Shown here: positions 1 to 10,256 of the stretch, piece after piece | Layout: every line of letters begins with the position of its first letter | Position numbering within the stretch: the first letter of the stretch is position 1 | NCBI GenBank assembly: GCA_017983615.1 | Contig: JAGOBB010000008.1 | Span: 30,728-94,727 of the forward strand | Length of the DNA stretch: 64,000 nt | Origin: Azonexus sp. | GTDB taxonomy: Bacteria; Pseudomonadota; Gammaproteobacteria; Burkholderiales; Rhodocyclaceae | Direction: 5' to 3' | The notes under the pieces: generated by a model | Seen by the model: the letters and a program-made list of their open reading frames with translations, nothing else | Told to the model about the DNA's origin: nothing | The model's database searches: none | Position numbers and translations under genes: made by a program

Positions 1-1
1 G

Positions 2-325
2 CTGCAGGCCATCAACCTTTTTCAATTCGACGATGTGGTGACCGGCCCGATCCATGGTTTTGCCGGCGCCGCCGACTACTGGCAGCGCGCCTCGGCCAAA
101 CCCTGGCTGCAGGCCATCGCCATGCCGACACTTGCGGTCAATCCGAAAAACGACCCTTTTTTGCCGGCTCGCCACCTCCCGACAGCAGCCGAAGTCAGTT
201 CTTTCGTGCGCCTCGAACAACCGGCCACCGGTGGTCACGTCGGATTTGTCAGCGGCCCCTTTCCGGGAAATCTGGACTGGCTGCCGCAAAGGCTCTTACA
301 CTTCTTTCTTCTTGAAACGTCATAA
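2..325 (+). CDS. YheT-like alpha/beta hydrolase, C-terminal part (5' end outside window)
   Basis: The frame is open from base 2, so the gene is cut by the window edge; a GTG at 35 is internal. The last ~107 residues match the C-terminus of the YheT/Eip family of alpha/beta hydrolases: a FDDVVTGPIHGF segment, the strand carrying the acidic residue (NPKNDPF) and the catalytic-histidine region GGHVGF. The nucleophile elbow lies upstream of the window. Substrates of the family are poorly defined (probably short acyl esters). It ends 9 bases before the next gene, in the same direction, so the two are probably co-transcribed. Confidence 0.75.
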   Translation: MQAINLFQFDDVVTGPIHGFAGAADYWQRASAKPWLQAIAMPTLAVNPKNDPFLPARHLPTAAEVSSFVRLEQPATGGHVGFVSGPFPGNLDWLPQRLLHFFLLETS

Positions 326-334
326 GCATCCATC

Positions 335-1711
335 ATGAGCCAACTTCCTGCTGAAATCTTCAAGGCCTACGATATCCGTGGCATCGTCAACAAATCGCTG
401 ACCGCCGATGTCGTCCGCCAGATCGGCCACGCTCTAGGCTCGCTGGCCGTCGAACAGAGCCAGAAGGCCATCGCGGTCGGTCGCGACGGCCGCCTGTCCG
501 GCCCGGAACTGGCCGGCGCGCTGATGGATGGCATCTGCGCCGCGGGTGTGGATGCCATTGACGTCGGCTGCGTACCGACGCCGGTTACTTACTTCGCAGC
601 CTACGAACTGGGCTGCAATTCCTGCGTCTCGGTGACCGGTAGCCACAACCCCCCCGACTACAACGGCCTGAAAATGGTCGTCGGCGGCACGACGCTGGCG
701 CTGGAAGCCATTCAGGACCTGAAGCGGCGCATCGAAGCCGGCAACCTGAAGCACGGACAAGGTCAGCGCAGGTCCGCCGATGTCCTGGGCGCCTACGTCG
801 ACAAGATCGTCGGTGACGTCAAACTGGCCCGCCCGATGAAGATCGTCATGGATTGCGGCAACGGCGTCGCCGGGGCAATTGCGCCGGAACTGTACAAGCG
901 CCTCGGTTGCGAGATCGTGCCACTGTTCTGCGAAGTAGACGGAAATTTTCCGAACCACCACCCGGATCCGTCCAAGCCCGAGAATCTGGCCGATGTCATC
1001 CGCGCCCTCAAGGAAACCGATGCAGAAATCGGCATCGCCTTCGACGGCGACGGTGACCGCCTGGGAGTGGTCACCAAGGACGGCGAAATCATCTACCCGG
1101 ACCGCCAGCTGATGTTGTTCGCCGCCGACGTCCTTTCGCGCGTCCCTGGCGGCACGGTCATCTACGACGTCAAGTGTACCCGCCTGCTCGCCCCGTGGAT
1201 CAGACAACACGGTGGCGTGCCGCTGATGTGGAATACTGGCCACGCGCTGGTCAAGGCCAAGCTCAGGGAAACCGGCGCCCCGCTGGCTGGCGAGATGTCC
1301 GGCCACACCTTCTTCAAGGAACGTTGGTACGGCTTCGACGACGGTCTCTACGCCGGCGCCCGCCTGCTCGAAATCCTCTCCCGCGCAGCCAATGCCAACC
1401 CGGTGCTGAAAGGCCTGCCCAACTCGCCATCCACCCCTGAACTGAACATCAAGATGGCTGAAGGCGAGCCATTTGCCCTGATCGACAAGCTCAAGGCTGA
1501 AGGAAGGTTTGAGGGCGCCCAGGAAATCATCACCATAGACGGCGTACGGGTAGAATACGAGGATGGTTTCGGTCTGGCCCGACCTTCGAATACCACACCG
1601 GTCGTCGTGCTACGCTTTGAAGCCGACAACAACGTTGCGCTGGAACGCATCCAGGCGGGTTTCCGGCAGGCACTCATCGCGGTTTGGCCGGGCATTCAAT
1701 TGCCGTTTTAA
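335..1711 (+). CDS. algC: Phosphomannomutase/phosphoglucomutase
   Basis: A 458-residue alpha-D-phosphohexomutase, close to the ~460 residues of Pseudomonas AlgC. It interconverts hexose 6- and 1-phosphates to feed GDP-mannose and UDP-glucose synthesis in the cytoplasm. The sequence shows the phosphoserine loop TGSHNPPDYNG with Ser103, the metal-binding DGDGDR at 237-242 and the sugar-binding GEMSGH at 319-324, followed by the C-terminal phosphate-binding domain. ATG start 9 bases after the upstream stop. The symbol follows homology; manB/cpsG is an equally used name, and mannose versus glucose preference cannot be told from sequence. Confidence 0.9.
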   Translation: MSQLPAEIFKAYDIRGIVNKSLTADVVRQIGHALGSLAVEQSQKAIAVGRDGRLSGPELAGALMDGICAAGVDAIDVGCVPTPVTYFAAYELGCNSCVSVTGSHNPPDYNGLKMVVGGTTLALEAIQDLKRRIEAGNLKHGQGQRRSADVLGAYVDKIVGDVKLARPMKIVMDCGNGVAGAIAPELYKRLGCEIVPLFCEVDGNFPNHHPDPSKPENLADVIRALKETDAEIGIAFDGDGDRLGVVTKDGEIIYPDRQLMLFAADVLSRVPGGTVIYDVKCTRLLAPWIRQHGGVPLMWNTGHALVKAKLRETGAPLAGEMSGHTFFKERWYGFDDGLYAGARLLEILSRAANANPVLKGLPNSPSTPELNIKMAEGEPFALIDKLKAEGRFEGAQEIITIDGVRVEYEDGFGLARPSNTTPVVVLRFEADNNVALERIQAGFRQALIAVWPGIQLPF

Positions 1712-1720
1712 GGGTATTTC

Positions 1721-2971
1721 GTGAGCGACTCCGCCACCGACCAGCTATTCCTAGGACGCCAGCCCATTCTGGACCGTGACCAGCGGCTGTTCGCTTACGA
1801 ACTGCTGTTCCGCAACGGCAGCCAAAATTTTGCCGAAGTGACCGATGGCGTCCAGGCGACCGCCACCGTGATCGCCAACGCGTTCACGGAACTGGGAGTC
1901 GAGGCGGCTCTTGGCAGTTGCCGAGGCTTCATCAATGTCGACGAGCAGTTTCTGTTCAGCGACATGCTGGAGCTGTTGCCGCGCCATGCCGTCGTTCTCG
2001 AAATTCTTGAAACCGTTCCACCTACAGCGGCTGTCATCGAGCGCTGCATCGCCTTGAAAGCTGCTGGCTTTACCCTGGCTCTGGACGACGTCATTCAACT
2101 TGAACCGGAATTCGCCGAACTACTGTCGCTGGTGGAGATCGTCAAAGTTGACATCCAGCCGCTTTCCCGCGTCCAGCTGATGCAACTGGCCATGAAACTT
2201 AAGCCTATGGGCAAACAGTTGCTGGCTGAGAAAGTAGACTCCCGGGAACAGATGGAGCAATGCCTGAAGCTTGGCTTCACCCTGTTCCAGGGCTATTTCT
2301 TTGCCAAGCCAACGATCATTTCAGGTAAAAAGCTCGATCACTCCCAGCTATCCTTGATGAAGCTGATGGGCCTGCTACTCAGCGATGCCGCCACTGCTGA
2401 ACTGGAAGCCGCACTCAAGCCGGAGCCCGGCCTTACGGTTAACCTGCTGCGCATGACCAATTCCGTCGGCGCCGGATGCACCGAAAGAATCACCTCACTG
2501 GGCCATGCGATCACGGTTCTCGGCCGCCGCCAGTTGCAACGCTGGCTGCAACTGCTGGTCTTCGCCTCTGGCGGCCAGAATGGCACCAGCAACCCCTTGC
2601 TGCTGATGGCGGCCACCCGCGGGCGCCTGATGGAGTTGCTGGCCGCCGAATTGCGCCCCGGAGACGTGGCCCTGGCCGACCAGGCGTTCATGGCCGGCAT
2701 CATGTCCTTGATGCCTGCGCTGGTTGGCTTGCCGATCACCGAAATCGTCGCGCCGCTCGGCCTGATGGCTAACGTCCGCGATGCCCTGTGTGCGGGTACC
2801 GGCTCCCTGGGCGCCCTGCTCCGCATCGCGGAAAGCAGCGAAGATGGCGACATGCTTCGCCTGACCCAGGCTCTCACCGAACTGCCGGGCCTCGGCCCCA
2901 AGGCCATCAACCGCGCCCAGACCCAGGCCTTGCAATGGGCCAACGATATCGGCCAGGAACAGCCGGGCTAG
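1721..2971 (+). CDS. EAL-HDOD signalling protein (YuxH/CdgJ type)
   Basis: 416 residues with GTG start. Residues ~8-200 form an EAL-type domain and ~205-400 an HDOD domain. The EAL signature reads YELLFR and the DDFGTGYS loop of active phosphodiesterases is only LALDDV, so c-di-GMP hydrolysis is unlikely. This is typical of the YuxH/CdgJ group, which acts by protein interaction and affects motility or the cell cycle. It starts 9 bases after the phosphohexomutase, suggesting one transcript. Confidence 0.85.
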   Translation: MSDSATDQLFLGRQPILDRDQRLFAYELLFRNGSQNFAEVTDGVQATATVIANAFTELGVEAALGSCRGFINVDEQFLFSDMLELLPRHAVVLEILETVPPTAAVIERCIALKAAGFTLALDDVIQLEPEFAELLSLVEIVKVDIQPLSRVQLMQLAMKLKPMGKQLLAEKVDSREQMEQCLKLGFTLFQGYFFAKPTIISGKKLDHSQLSLMKLMGLLLSDAATAELEAALKPEPGLTVNLLRMTNSVGAGCTERITSLGHAITVLGRRQLQRWLQLLVFASGGQNGTSNPLLLMAATRGRLMELLAAELRPGDVALADQAFMAGIMSLMPALVGLPITEIVAPLGLMANVRDALCAGTGSLGALLRIAESSEDGDMLRLTQALTELPGLGPKAINRAQTQALQWANDIGQEQPG

Positions 2972-3066
2972 CCTTACCTGCCGTTACACAAGCAGAACAA
3001 GCACTGAACACTTCGGCCAGCCTACCCGACTACAATCGCTTCACTCCCCTGCGAACTTCATAGGCA

Positions 3067-3378
3067 ATGCATAGCGACCAGCAGCCCTCTTCTCCCCGGC
3101 AAGGCCAAAATTTCAAGCGGCCCCCACACGCCGGCCCCTTCGCCAAACTGCTCGCCTTCGTGCTGAGCGCGCTTTTTCTGGTGGTTGCCTTCATGTTCTC
3201 GCTCATCGCATTGGCCGTCGTCGCGGTAGGCGGGCTAATGCTCTGGGGCTGGCTATCGTGGAAAACGCGAGCAATTCGGAAGCAGATGCAATCCAGCTCC
3301 ATGAGCGACCCGCGCGTCATCGAAGGCGAGTTTGTCCGCGATCAGAATGAGCCGCGGGACAGCCTGCCGCTGAAATAA
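3067..3378 (+). CDS. Small inner-membrane protein of unknown function
   Basis: 103 residues. A polar N-terminus is followed by two hydrophobic segments close together (about residues 27-45 and 47-62), a basic stretch (WKTRAIRKQ) and an acidic tail containing VIEGEF. No family recognised with certainty. It is followed immediately by a strong hairpin terminator, so it is the last gene of this plus-strand run. Its predicted membrane topology is two helices with both ends on one side. Confidence 0.6.
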   Translation: MHSDQQPSSPRQGQNFKRPPHAGPFAKLLAFVLSALFLVVAFMFSLIALAVVAVGGLMLWGWLSWKTRAIRKQMQSSSMSDPRVIEGEFVRDQNEPRDSLPLK

Positions 3379-3380
3379 AA

Positions 3381-3402
3381 AAAGGCGCCACAGGGCGCCT
3401 TT
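3381..3402. terminator. Bidirectional rho-independent terminator
   Basis: Nine-base-pair stem AAAGGCGCC with loop ACAG, preceded by an A-run and ended by T's. It lies between the converging small membrane protein gene and ompW. Confidence 0.8.
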
Positions 3403-3425
3403 AGGATGAAATCCGGAGGGTGTTT

Positions 3426-4028
3426 TCAGAAGCGATAGCCGATGCCAATGCCGGCAGTTATCGGATTCAGATCAAGCGTACCCTGCTTGGCTCCGCCCAC
3501 TTTCACATCTGTATTCATCTGAATATATTTCACATCAAGATTAAGGGAGACATTCTTGGTAAGCATGTAATCGAAGCCAACCTGAGCGGCCAATCCGAAG
3601 CTTGAATCCTCAATCGTAGCAGCACCACCAGCAAGGTCATCCTTCCTCGTGAATACCGTGTAATTCAAGCCTGCACCGACATATGGCTTGAATGCACCGA
3701 ACTGCGTGAAGTGGTATTGCACCAAAAGGGAAGGTGGCAGCGCTCGGATATCACCGATTTTTGCGCCATTGGCCGTGATGTCCACCTTTTGCGGATAGGT
3801 CAGCACCAGTTCGGCGGCGATATTCGGGGTAATGAAGTAACTGAAATCGACTTCCGGAATCCAACGATTGTCTGCCTCAACCTTACCTGCGACTGTTTGA
3901 ACGCTCCCGGTAAAGGCGACGTTTACAGCTCGGACACGCACCATGAACGGGCCATCATCGGCCTGGACAGTAGCGGTAGACGACAGGCCAACAACGGCCA
4001 GTGCAGCGACTAGAATTTTCTTATGCAT
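3426..4028 (-). CDS. ompW: OmpW-family outer membrane protein
   Basis: 200 residues with a signal peptide ending near VQADDG and a C-terminal Tyr-Arg-Phe typical of beta-barrel insertion signals. It has the OmpW pattern: FMVRVRAVNVAF near the N-terminus, then NRWIPEVDFSYFITPNIAAEL, the PSLLVQYHF segment and PYVGAGLNYTVF. OmpW proteins are eight-stranded barrels with a hydrophobic channel, often induced by anaerobiosis or stress. An FNR-like palindrome lies 61-74 bases upstream of the start. Confidence 0.92.
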   Translation of the reverse strand: MHKKILVAALAVVGLSSTATVQADDGPFMVRVRAVNVAFTGSVQTVAGKVEADNRWIPEVDFSYFITPNIAAELVLTYPQKVDITANGAKIGDIRALPPSLLVQYHFTQFGAFKPYVGAGLNYTVFTRKDDLAGGAATIEDSSFGLAAQVGFDYMLTKNVSLNLDVKYIQMNTDVKVGGAKQGTLDLNPITAGIGIGYRF

Positions 4029-4088
4029 GAAGCGCTCCCTCTTATCTAGTTGAAAAGAAGGATGCTAGCGCCGCCGTATCTAGTTATT

Positions 4089-4102
4089 TTGACCTATGTC
4101 AA
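4089..4102. promoter_or_regulatory. FNR/CRP-family-like palindrome upstream of ompW
   Basis: TTGACCTATGTCAA is a perfect dyad of the form TTGAC-N4-GTCAA, one base per half from the FNR/Anr consensus TTGAT-N4-ATCAA. It is 61-74 bases upstream of the ompW start, a plausible activator position. OmpW is FNR-controlled in enterobacteria (established); the regulator here is inferred. Confidence 0.5.
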
Positions 4103-4103
4103 T

Positions 4104-4132
4104 AATTAACCACTTTTAAATTGTGGTTAATT
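4104..4132. terminator. AT-rich inverted repeat after the small exported-protein gene
   Basis: AATTAACCAC, nine-base spacer, GTGGTTAATT. It begins two bases beyond the stop codon of the minus-strand gene at 4135, so it could end the alaS transcript; the T-run is weak. It also adjoins the FNR-like box and could be part of the ompW control region. Confidence 0.4.
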
Positions 4133-4134
4133 GC

Positions 4135-4436
4135 TCAGCGTGTCTTTGGATTGAGGGAGCCGCGGTTGTAATCCTTGTCGCCAGGCATGATGGTCCGCCC
4201 AAACCCGCCAAACAACCCACCTTGCGCCTCGACCGGGCGGGTCTTGTTTTCCGGATACTCGGCGGCGACCTTCTGGGCGGCCGCCGCCTTGGCGGGGTCG
4301 GCGAACTCCCAGCGCCCGTTGGGGAAGAGGCGCACTTTTTGACCGTCGGCGGTTACCGCCTCAGTCGGCGTCCTGTCCAGATCGGCGGCGAGGCATGGGC
4401 CCGCCGCCAGCGCCAGAATCAGCGCCCAGGCAGCTC

Positions 4437-4440
<4 letters not shown>
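4135..4440 (-). CDS. Small exported protein of unknown function
   Basis: 101 residues from GTG at 4440, which overlaps the alaS stop codon as GTGA, suggesting translational coupling; a longer reading from GTG at 4458 is possible but runs into alaS. The N-terminus is a clear signal peptide ([19 protein letters not shown]). The mature part contains [15 protein letters not shown], a motif of small periplasmic proteins that tie a property to a textual 'GRWEF' strand. No known function; nothing links it biochemically to alanylation. Confidence 0.65.
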
Positions 4441-7058
<2,618 letters not shown>

Positions 7059-7130
7059 AAGCTGGCGGCCCTTGCGGCGTGGAATTCGAAACCCGTGATT
7101 TTAAATGAAAGGGCGAAACGGCGGGATTTC

Positions 7131-7169
7131 GATTTTGGCCGTTTTTTCGGGCCGACCGTAGCATTTGCC
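7131..7169 (-). repeat. Candidate uptake-signal motif, site 1 (full)
   Basis: Intergenic, upstream of alaS. Read on the minus strand: GGCAAATGCTACGGTCG, five bases, A6, five bases, A4. All core and tract positions match the consensus. Confidence 0.85.
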
Positions 7170-7187
7170 ATTCGCACGCCAGAAAGA

Positions 7188-7213
7188 CGAAACCCGCCGG
7201 TTGGCGGGTTTCG
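7188..7213. terminator. Rho-independent terminator
   Basis: Eleven-base stem CGAAACCCGCC with loop GGTT, just past the stop of the minus-strand periplasmic protein gene at 7232; a T-rich TCTTTCT follows in that direction. Confidence 0.65.
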
Positions 7214-7231
7214 GGCGGGGGCCCAACGCGC

Positions 7232-7579
7232 TTAGCGGCGACGATCGACGCGGCCGTTGTGGTTGTAGTCGTGCTGGCGATCATGCTTCTGGCGATGGAT
7301 ACGGGCGCTCTGCACATCCTGCGCCTGATGCAGGCGGGCACGTTCGCGGGCGGTCACCACACCGTCGGACTTGGCACGGTTCTCCATGTTGTCGACATGC
7401 TGCTGGCCGCGTTCCATGCGATTGGCTTCGCGCTGAGTCAGGCTGCCGGAAGCGACGCCCTGATCGATACGCTGCTCCTGGTTGGCCTGGCGCTGGTCGA
7501 CACGCGGCGTGTTGGCCTGGGCAAATGCCAGGGCCGGAATAATGAGAGAAATAGCAATAACGGTCTTGATGGCTTTCAT
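7232..7579 (-). CDS. Periplasmic protein of unknown function, charged and Gln/Arg-rich
   Basis: 115 residues. ATG at 7579 is chosen because AGGAGG lies six bases upstream; a longer open frame overlaps the next gene. Signal peptide MKAIKTVIAISLIIPALAFAQA, then a helix-forming, highly charged body (VDQRQANQEQRIDQG, TQREANRMERGQQHVDNM, TARERARLHQAQDVQS) ending in a His/Arg-rich tail. Proteins of this pattern are widespread in Proteobacteria without known role. The even heptad-like spacing suggests an extended or coiled helix. Confidence 0.7.
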   Translation of the reverse strand: MKAIKTVIAISLIIPALAFAQANTPRVDQRQANQEQRIDQGVASGSLTQREANRMERGQQHVDNMENRAKSDGVVTARERARLHQAQDVQSARIHRQKHDRQHDYNHNGRVDRRR

Positions 7580-7643
7580 GTTTTCCTCCTGAGATTTAGG
7601 GCGAACTCCCTGAAGCGCATTAGAAGGTAAAACGGGGTAAAAA

Positions 7644-8387
7644 TCAGCCGGGTAAATGCAAGCCTTTGTAAGGACTTGTTTCCGGCGCGAACAGGTCGAG
7701 GCGATCGGTGAACACCGCCGCCACGCCGCGCCCGAACAGCGTCGCCGCCATCTCCGGCGCGTTGACCGTGTAGCACAAAATCGGCATACCCATCGCCTGT
7801 GCTTCGGCCAGCACGGCATCGCTTACCCCCCTTGCCGAGCAATGCAGGCTGAATGCCTGCAGGCGACGCGCCGTCGCCGGCCAGTCCGCCGGCACCTGTT
7901 CATAGAGCAGGCCGCGAGGAATACCCGGGGCCAGATCGCGGGCGATTTCGACGGCTTCTACGGAAAAGGAGGAAATCAACGGCTGGATATCGGCGCCCTG
8001 CCAGAACTCCGCCGCCAGACTGGCCACCATTTCAGCGGTAACCACCTCGAAGCCGCGCGCAGGCTTGATCTCGACATTGGCCAGCAAGCCGAGACTGCGG
8101 CACAGTTCTGCCGCTTCGGAAAACTGCGGAATGCGCTCGCCGTTCCCGGCATCGAGCGAAAAAAGAACGGCATCCGGTGTTTCGCAGACACGGCCGGCGC
8201 CATTGATCGTCCGCTCCAGCGTTTCGTCGTGGATTAAAACCGGCGTGCCATCGCCCGAGAGCATGACGTCGAACTCGACGGCTTTGTAGCCCATCCGGGC
8301 CGCCAGCCGGATGCCAGCCAAGGTGTTTTCCGGGGCCAGCGATCCGCCGCCGCGATGGGCTATCCAGCGCGGCAGCAGCAGCTTCAT
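7644..8387 (-). CDS. ugpQ: Glycerophosphodiester phosphodiesterase
   Basis: 247 residues, cytosolic (no signal peptide). Hydrolyses glycerophosphodiesters to sn-glycerol 3-phosphate and an alcohol. The GDPD fold shows IAHRGGGSLAPENT (His, Arg and Glu of the active site), the metal ligands in VEFDVMLSGDGTPVLIHDETLERT, and NVEIKP further on. Its ATG overlaps the stop of the binding-protein gene (ATGA), so the two are translationally coupled, as in the ugp operon of enterobacteria. Confidence 0.92.
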   Translation of the reverse strand: MKLLLPRWIAHRGGGSLAPENTLAGIRLAARMGYKAVEFDVMLSGDGTPVLIHDETLERTINGAGRVCETPDAVLFSLDAGNGERIPQFSEAAELCRSLGLLANVEIKPARGFEVVTAEMVASLAAEFWQGADIQPLISSFSVEAVEIARDLAPGIPRGLLYEQVPADWPATARRLQAFSLHCSARGVSDAVLAEAQAMGMPILCYTVNAPEMAATLFGRGVAAVFTDRLDLFAPETSPYKGLHLPG

Positions 8388-9685
8388 CAGAAGGGCTGCG
8401 CCTTCTTCAGGTTGGGCTTGGCAGCCAGCAGCGCGTTACCACGACTGACCGAGGCATCGAGCGCCGCCTTGGCCGGCTTCTTGTCAGCCCAGACGGCCTC
8501 CAGTTCCTCGTTGGTCACAATCCGCACGGCATCGATATTGGCCACCCGCACGGCCGGCTTGCTGCCGTTGCCGCTGAGCGAGGCATAGGCGATGTCCAGC
8601 GTCTTGTCGCCATCCTGCAGCAGCTTGCTGCGCGCTGCCAGGCGAGCAACCGAGGTCAGCGGCAGACCGCCATAAGCACGGACCATCTCCAGTTGCATTT
8701 CCGGCGACAGCATGAAGGACACGAACTTCGCCGCCTGCTTGTACTGGGCTGCGGAATAGCCGGCACCGATCCACAGCGAAGCGCCATCGGCCAGCGACGA
8801 CTGGCGGCCGCCATAGACGTCATCGTGATAAGGGAGCGGCGCGACCCCGAGCTCGACGCCCTTGGCATCGCGGAAATCAATGTGCTCACGGGAATCGGTG
8901 GTGATCATCGCGCACTCGCCTTCGTGGAACTTGGCGCTGGCTTCGTTGCGGCGGCCGAATAGCTTGAAGTAGTTGGCCTTGGTCCACGTCGCCATCATCG
9001 CGATGTGCTTGACCTGCGGCAGACCGTTGAAAGTCAGCTGCCCCTTGTCCGTCGCAGCCGGCGCACCGGAAACGGCGCTGACGTTGTCGATGTGCACCCA
9101 GACCGGCCACGACGACGTGTAGGGGCAGGCATAGCCGGCGTCCTGGAGCTTGTCGAGCATGCCCTGCATTTCAAACCAGGTCTTCGGCGGCTGTTCGGGA
9201 TCAAGCTTGGCCTTACGGAAGGCGTTCTTGTTGTAAAACAGCACCGGTGTGGAAAAAAGCACCGGCAACGCAACCAGCTTGCCCTTGCCGTCGACGACAC
9301 CGGCCTTCAAGTCGCCGGACAATTCGCCAAACTTCAGCGGCGAACCGGCCTTGGCCATCACTTCGTGCAGGGGCAGGAACTGCTTGGGCTGGCTCAGCAC
9401 CTCGCTGACGTCATAACGCCGCATCAGGTTGAGCGCCGCCGGCTTGTCGCCCTTCTCCAGACGCACCAGCTTCAGCGTCGCCCCGGACTCTTTGTTGAAG
9501 CGATCAACAATGGCCTGCAACCGCTCCTCGCCCATCGAACCGAGATTGTGGGCCAGTTCGACTTCAGCCGTAGCGGCAGGCGTCGGCGCCGGCTTGGCGG
9601 CAGGTTTGACCGGCTTGGCAAGGATGGAAGACGACGCCAGTGCTAGAACAAGGGCGACCACGGAGGGACGAATACGGTGCGACAT
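8387..9685 (-). CDS. ugpB: UgpB-like glycerol-3-phosphate ABC transporter binding protein
   Basis: 432 residues from ATG 9685, with GGAGTG upstream; the open frame extends further but without a signal-like start. Signal peptide about residues 1-24 (VALVLALASSSILAKP). Family 1 solute-binding fold: LAHNLGSMGEERLQAIVDRFN, ALPVLFSTPVLFYNKNAF, PYTSSWPVWVHIDN (the UgpB ligand region). It captures G3P or glycerophosphodiesters in the periplasm. The permease and ATPase genes (ugpA, E, C), which usually separate ugpB from ugpQ, are absent here. Confidence 0.85.
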   Translation of the reverse strand: MSHRIRPSVVALVLALASSSILAKPVKPAAKPAPTPAATAEVELAHNLGSMGEERLQAIVDRFNKESGATLKLVRLEKGDKPAALNLMRRYDVSEVLSQPKQFLPLHEVMAKAGSPLKFGELSGDLKAGVVDGKGKLVALPVLFSTPVLFYNKNAFRKAKLDPEQPPKTWFEMQGMLDKLQDAGYACPYTSSWPVWVHIDNVSAVSGAPAATDKGQLTFNGLPQVKHIAMMATWTKANYFKLFGRRNEASAKFHEGECAMITTDSREHIDFRDAKGVELGVAPLPYHDDVYGGRQSSLADGASLWIGAGYSAAQYKQAAKFVSFMLSPEMQLEMVRAYGGLPLTSVARLAARSKLLQDGDKTLDIAYASLSGNGSKPAVRVANIDAVRIVTNEELEAVWADKKPAKAALDASVSRGNALLAAKPNLKKAQPF

Positions 9686-9780
9686 GAACACTCCAAGCAA
9701 TCCGGAAAGGGGCAAATTATAAAGCCGGCGAACCCTAACCACGCCCACACATTTTTCGCAAATATGCGAAAATCCCGGCC

Positions 9781-10212
9781 ATGATTACTCGCCTAATCCT
9801 CATCGCCATCCTCTTCGGCCTGACCGCCTGCGATCAGGTCAACCAGAAACTGGGGCTGGAAGATCCGGCCAAGAAGGAAGCTCGGCTGGAAGTCGAAGCC
9901 AAGGCCGTCGGCAGCGGTTGCCGCCAGTCCGGGCGCGCCATCGAAGATTGCTACTCGATCTACGGCTGGCTTCCTAAAGCTGGAATCTTTGCCGGCTGGC
10001 GCGAGATGGACGAATACATGCGCGAAAACAAGCTGGAGACGGTCGAGCCGCAACTGCCTCCCCCTGAAGGCCCCGGCAAGAAAAAGAAGAAGGCCGCGGC
10101 CGACGATGCAGCGCCGGAAGGCGAAGCCAAGGCCGCCCCGGACAGCCACGAGAAGTCGGCCAAGGAAGCCGAACCCAAGGCTGCCCCTGAAAAGAAGTCG
10201 GACAAGCACTGA
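9781..10212 (+). CDS. Lipoprotein of unknown function
   Basis: 143 residues with a lipobox LTAC (Cys17). A conserved-looking core (SGCRQSGRAIEDCYSIYGWLPKAGIFAGWREMDEYM) is followed by a low-complexity Lys/Ala/Glu/Pro tail from residue ~95. The core, with two cysteines, GWLPKAGIFAGWREM and an acidic-aromatic pattern, looks like a family recurring in beta-proteobacteria, but I cannot name it. It precedes the sensor kinase by 44 bases on the same strand, so a role in its signalling is conceivable but unproven. Confidence 0.7.
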   Translation: MITRLILIAILFGLTACDQVNQKLGLEDPAKKEARLEVEAKAVGSGCRQSGRAIEDCYSIYGWLPKAGIFAGWREMDEYMRENKLETVEPQLPPPEGPGKKKKKAAADDAAPEGEAKAAPDSHEKSAKEAEPKAAPEKKSDKH

Positions 10213-10256
10213 ACAGCCGTGGCTAACCGACTCGCCACATACCCTCCGGAAACCGC

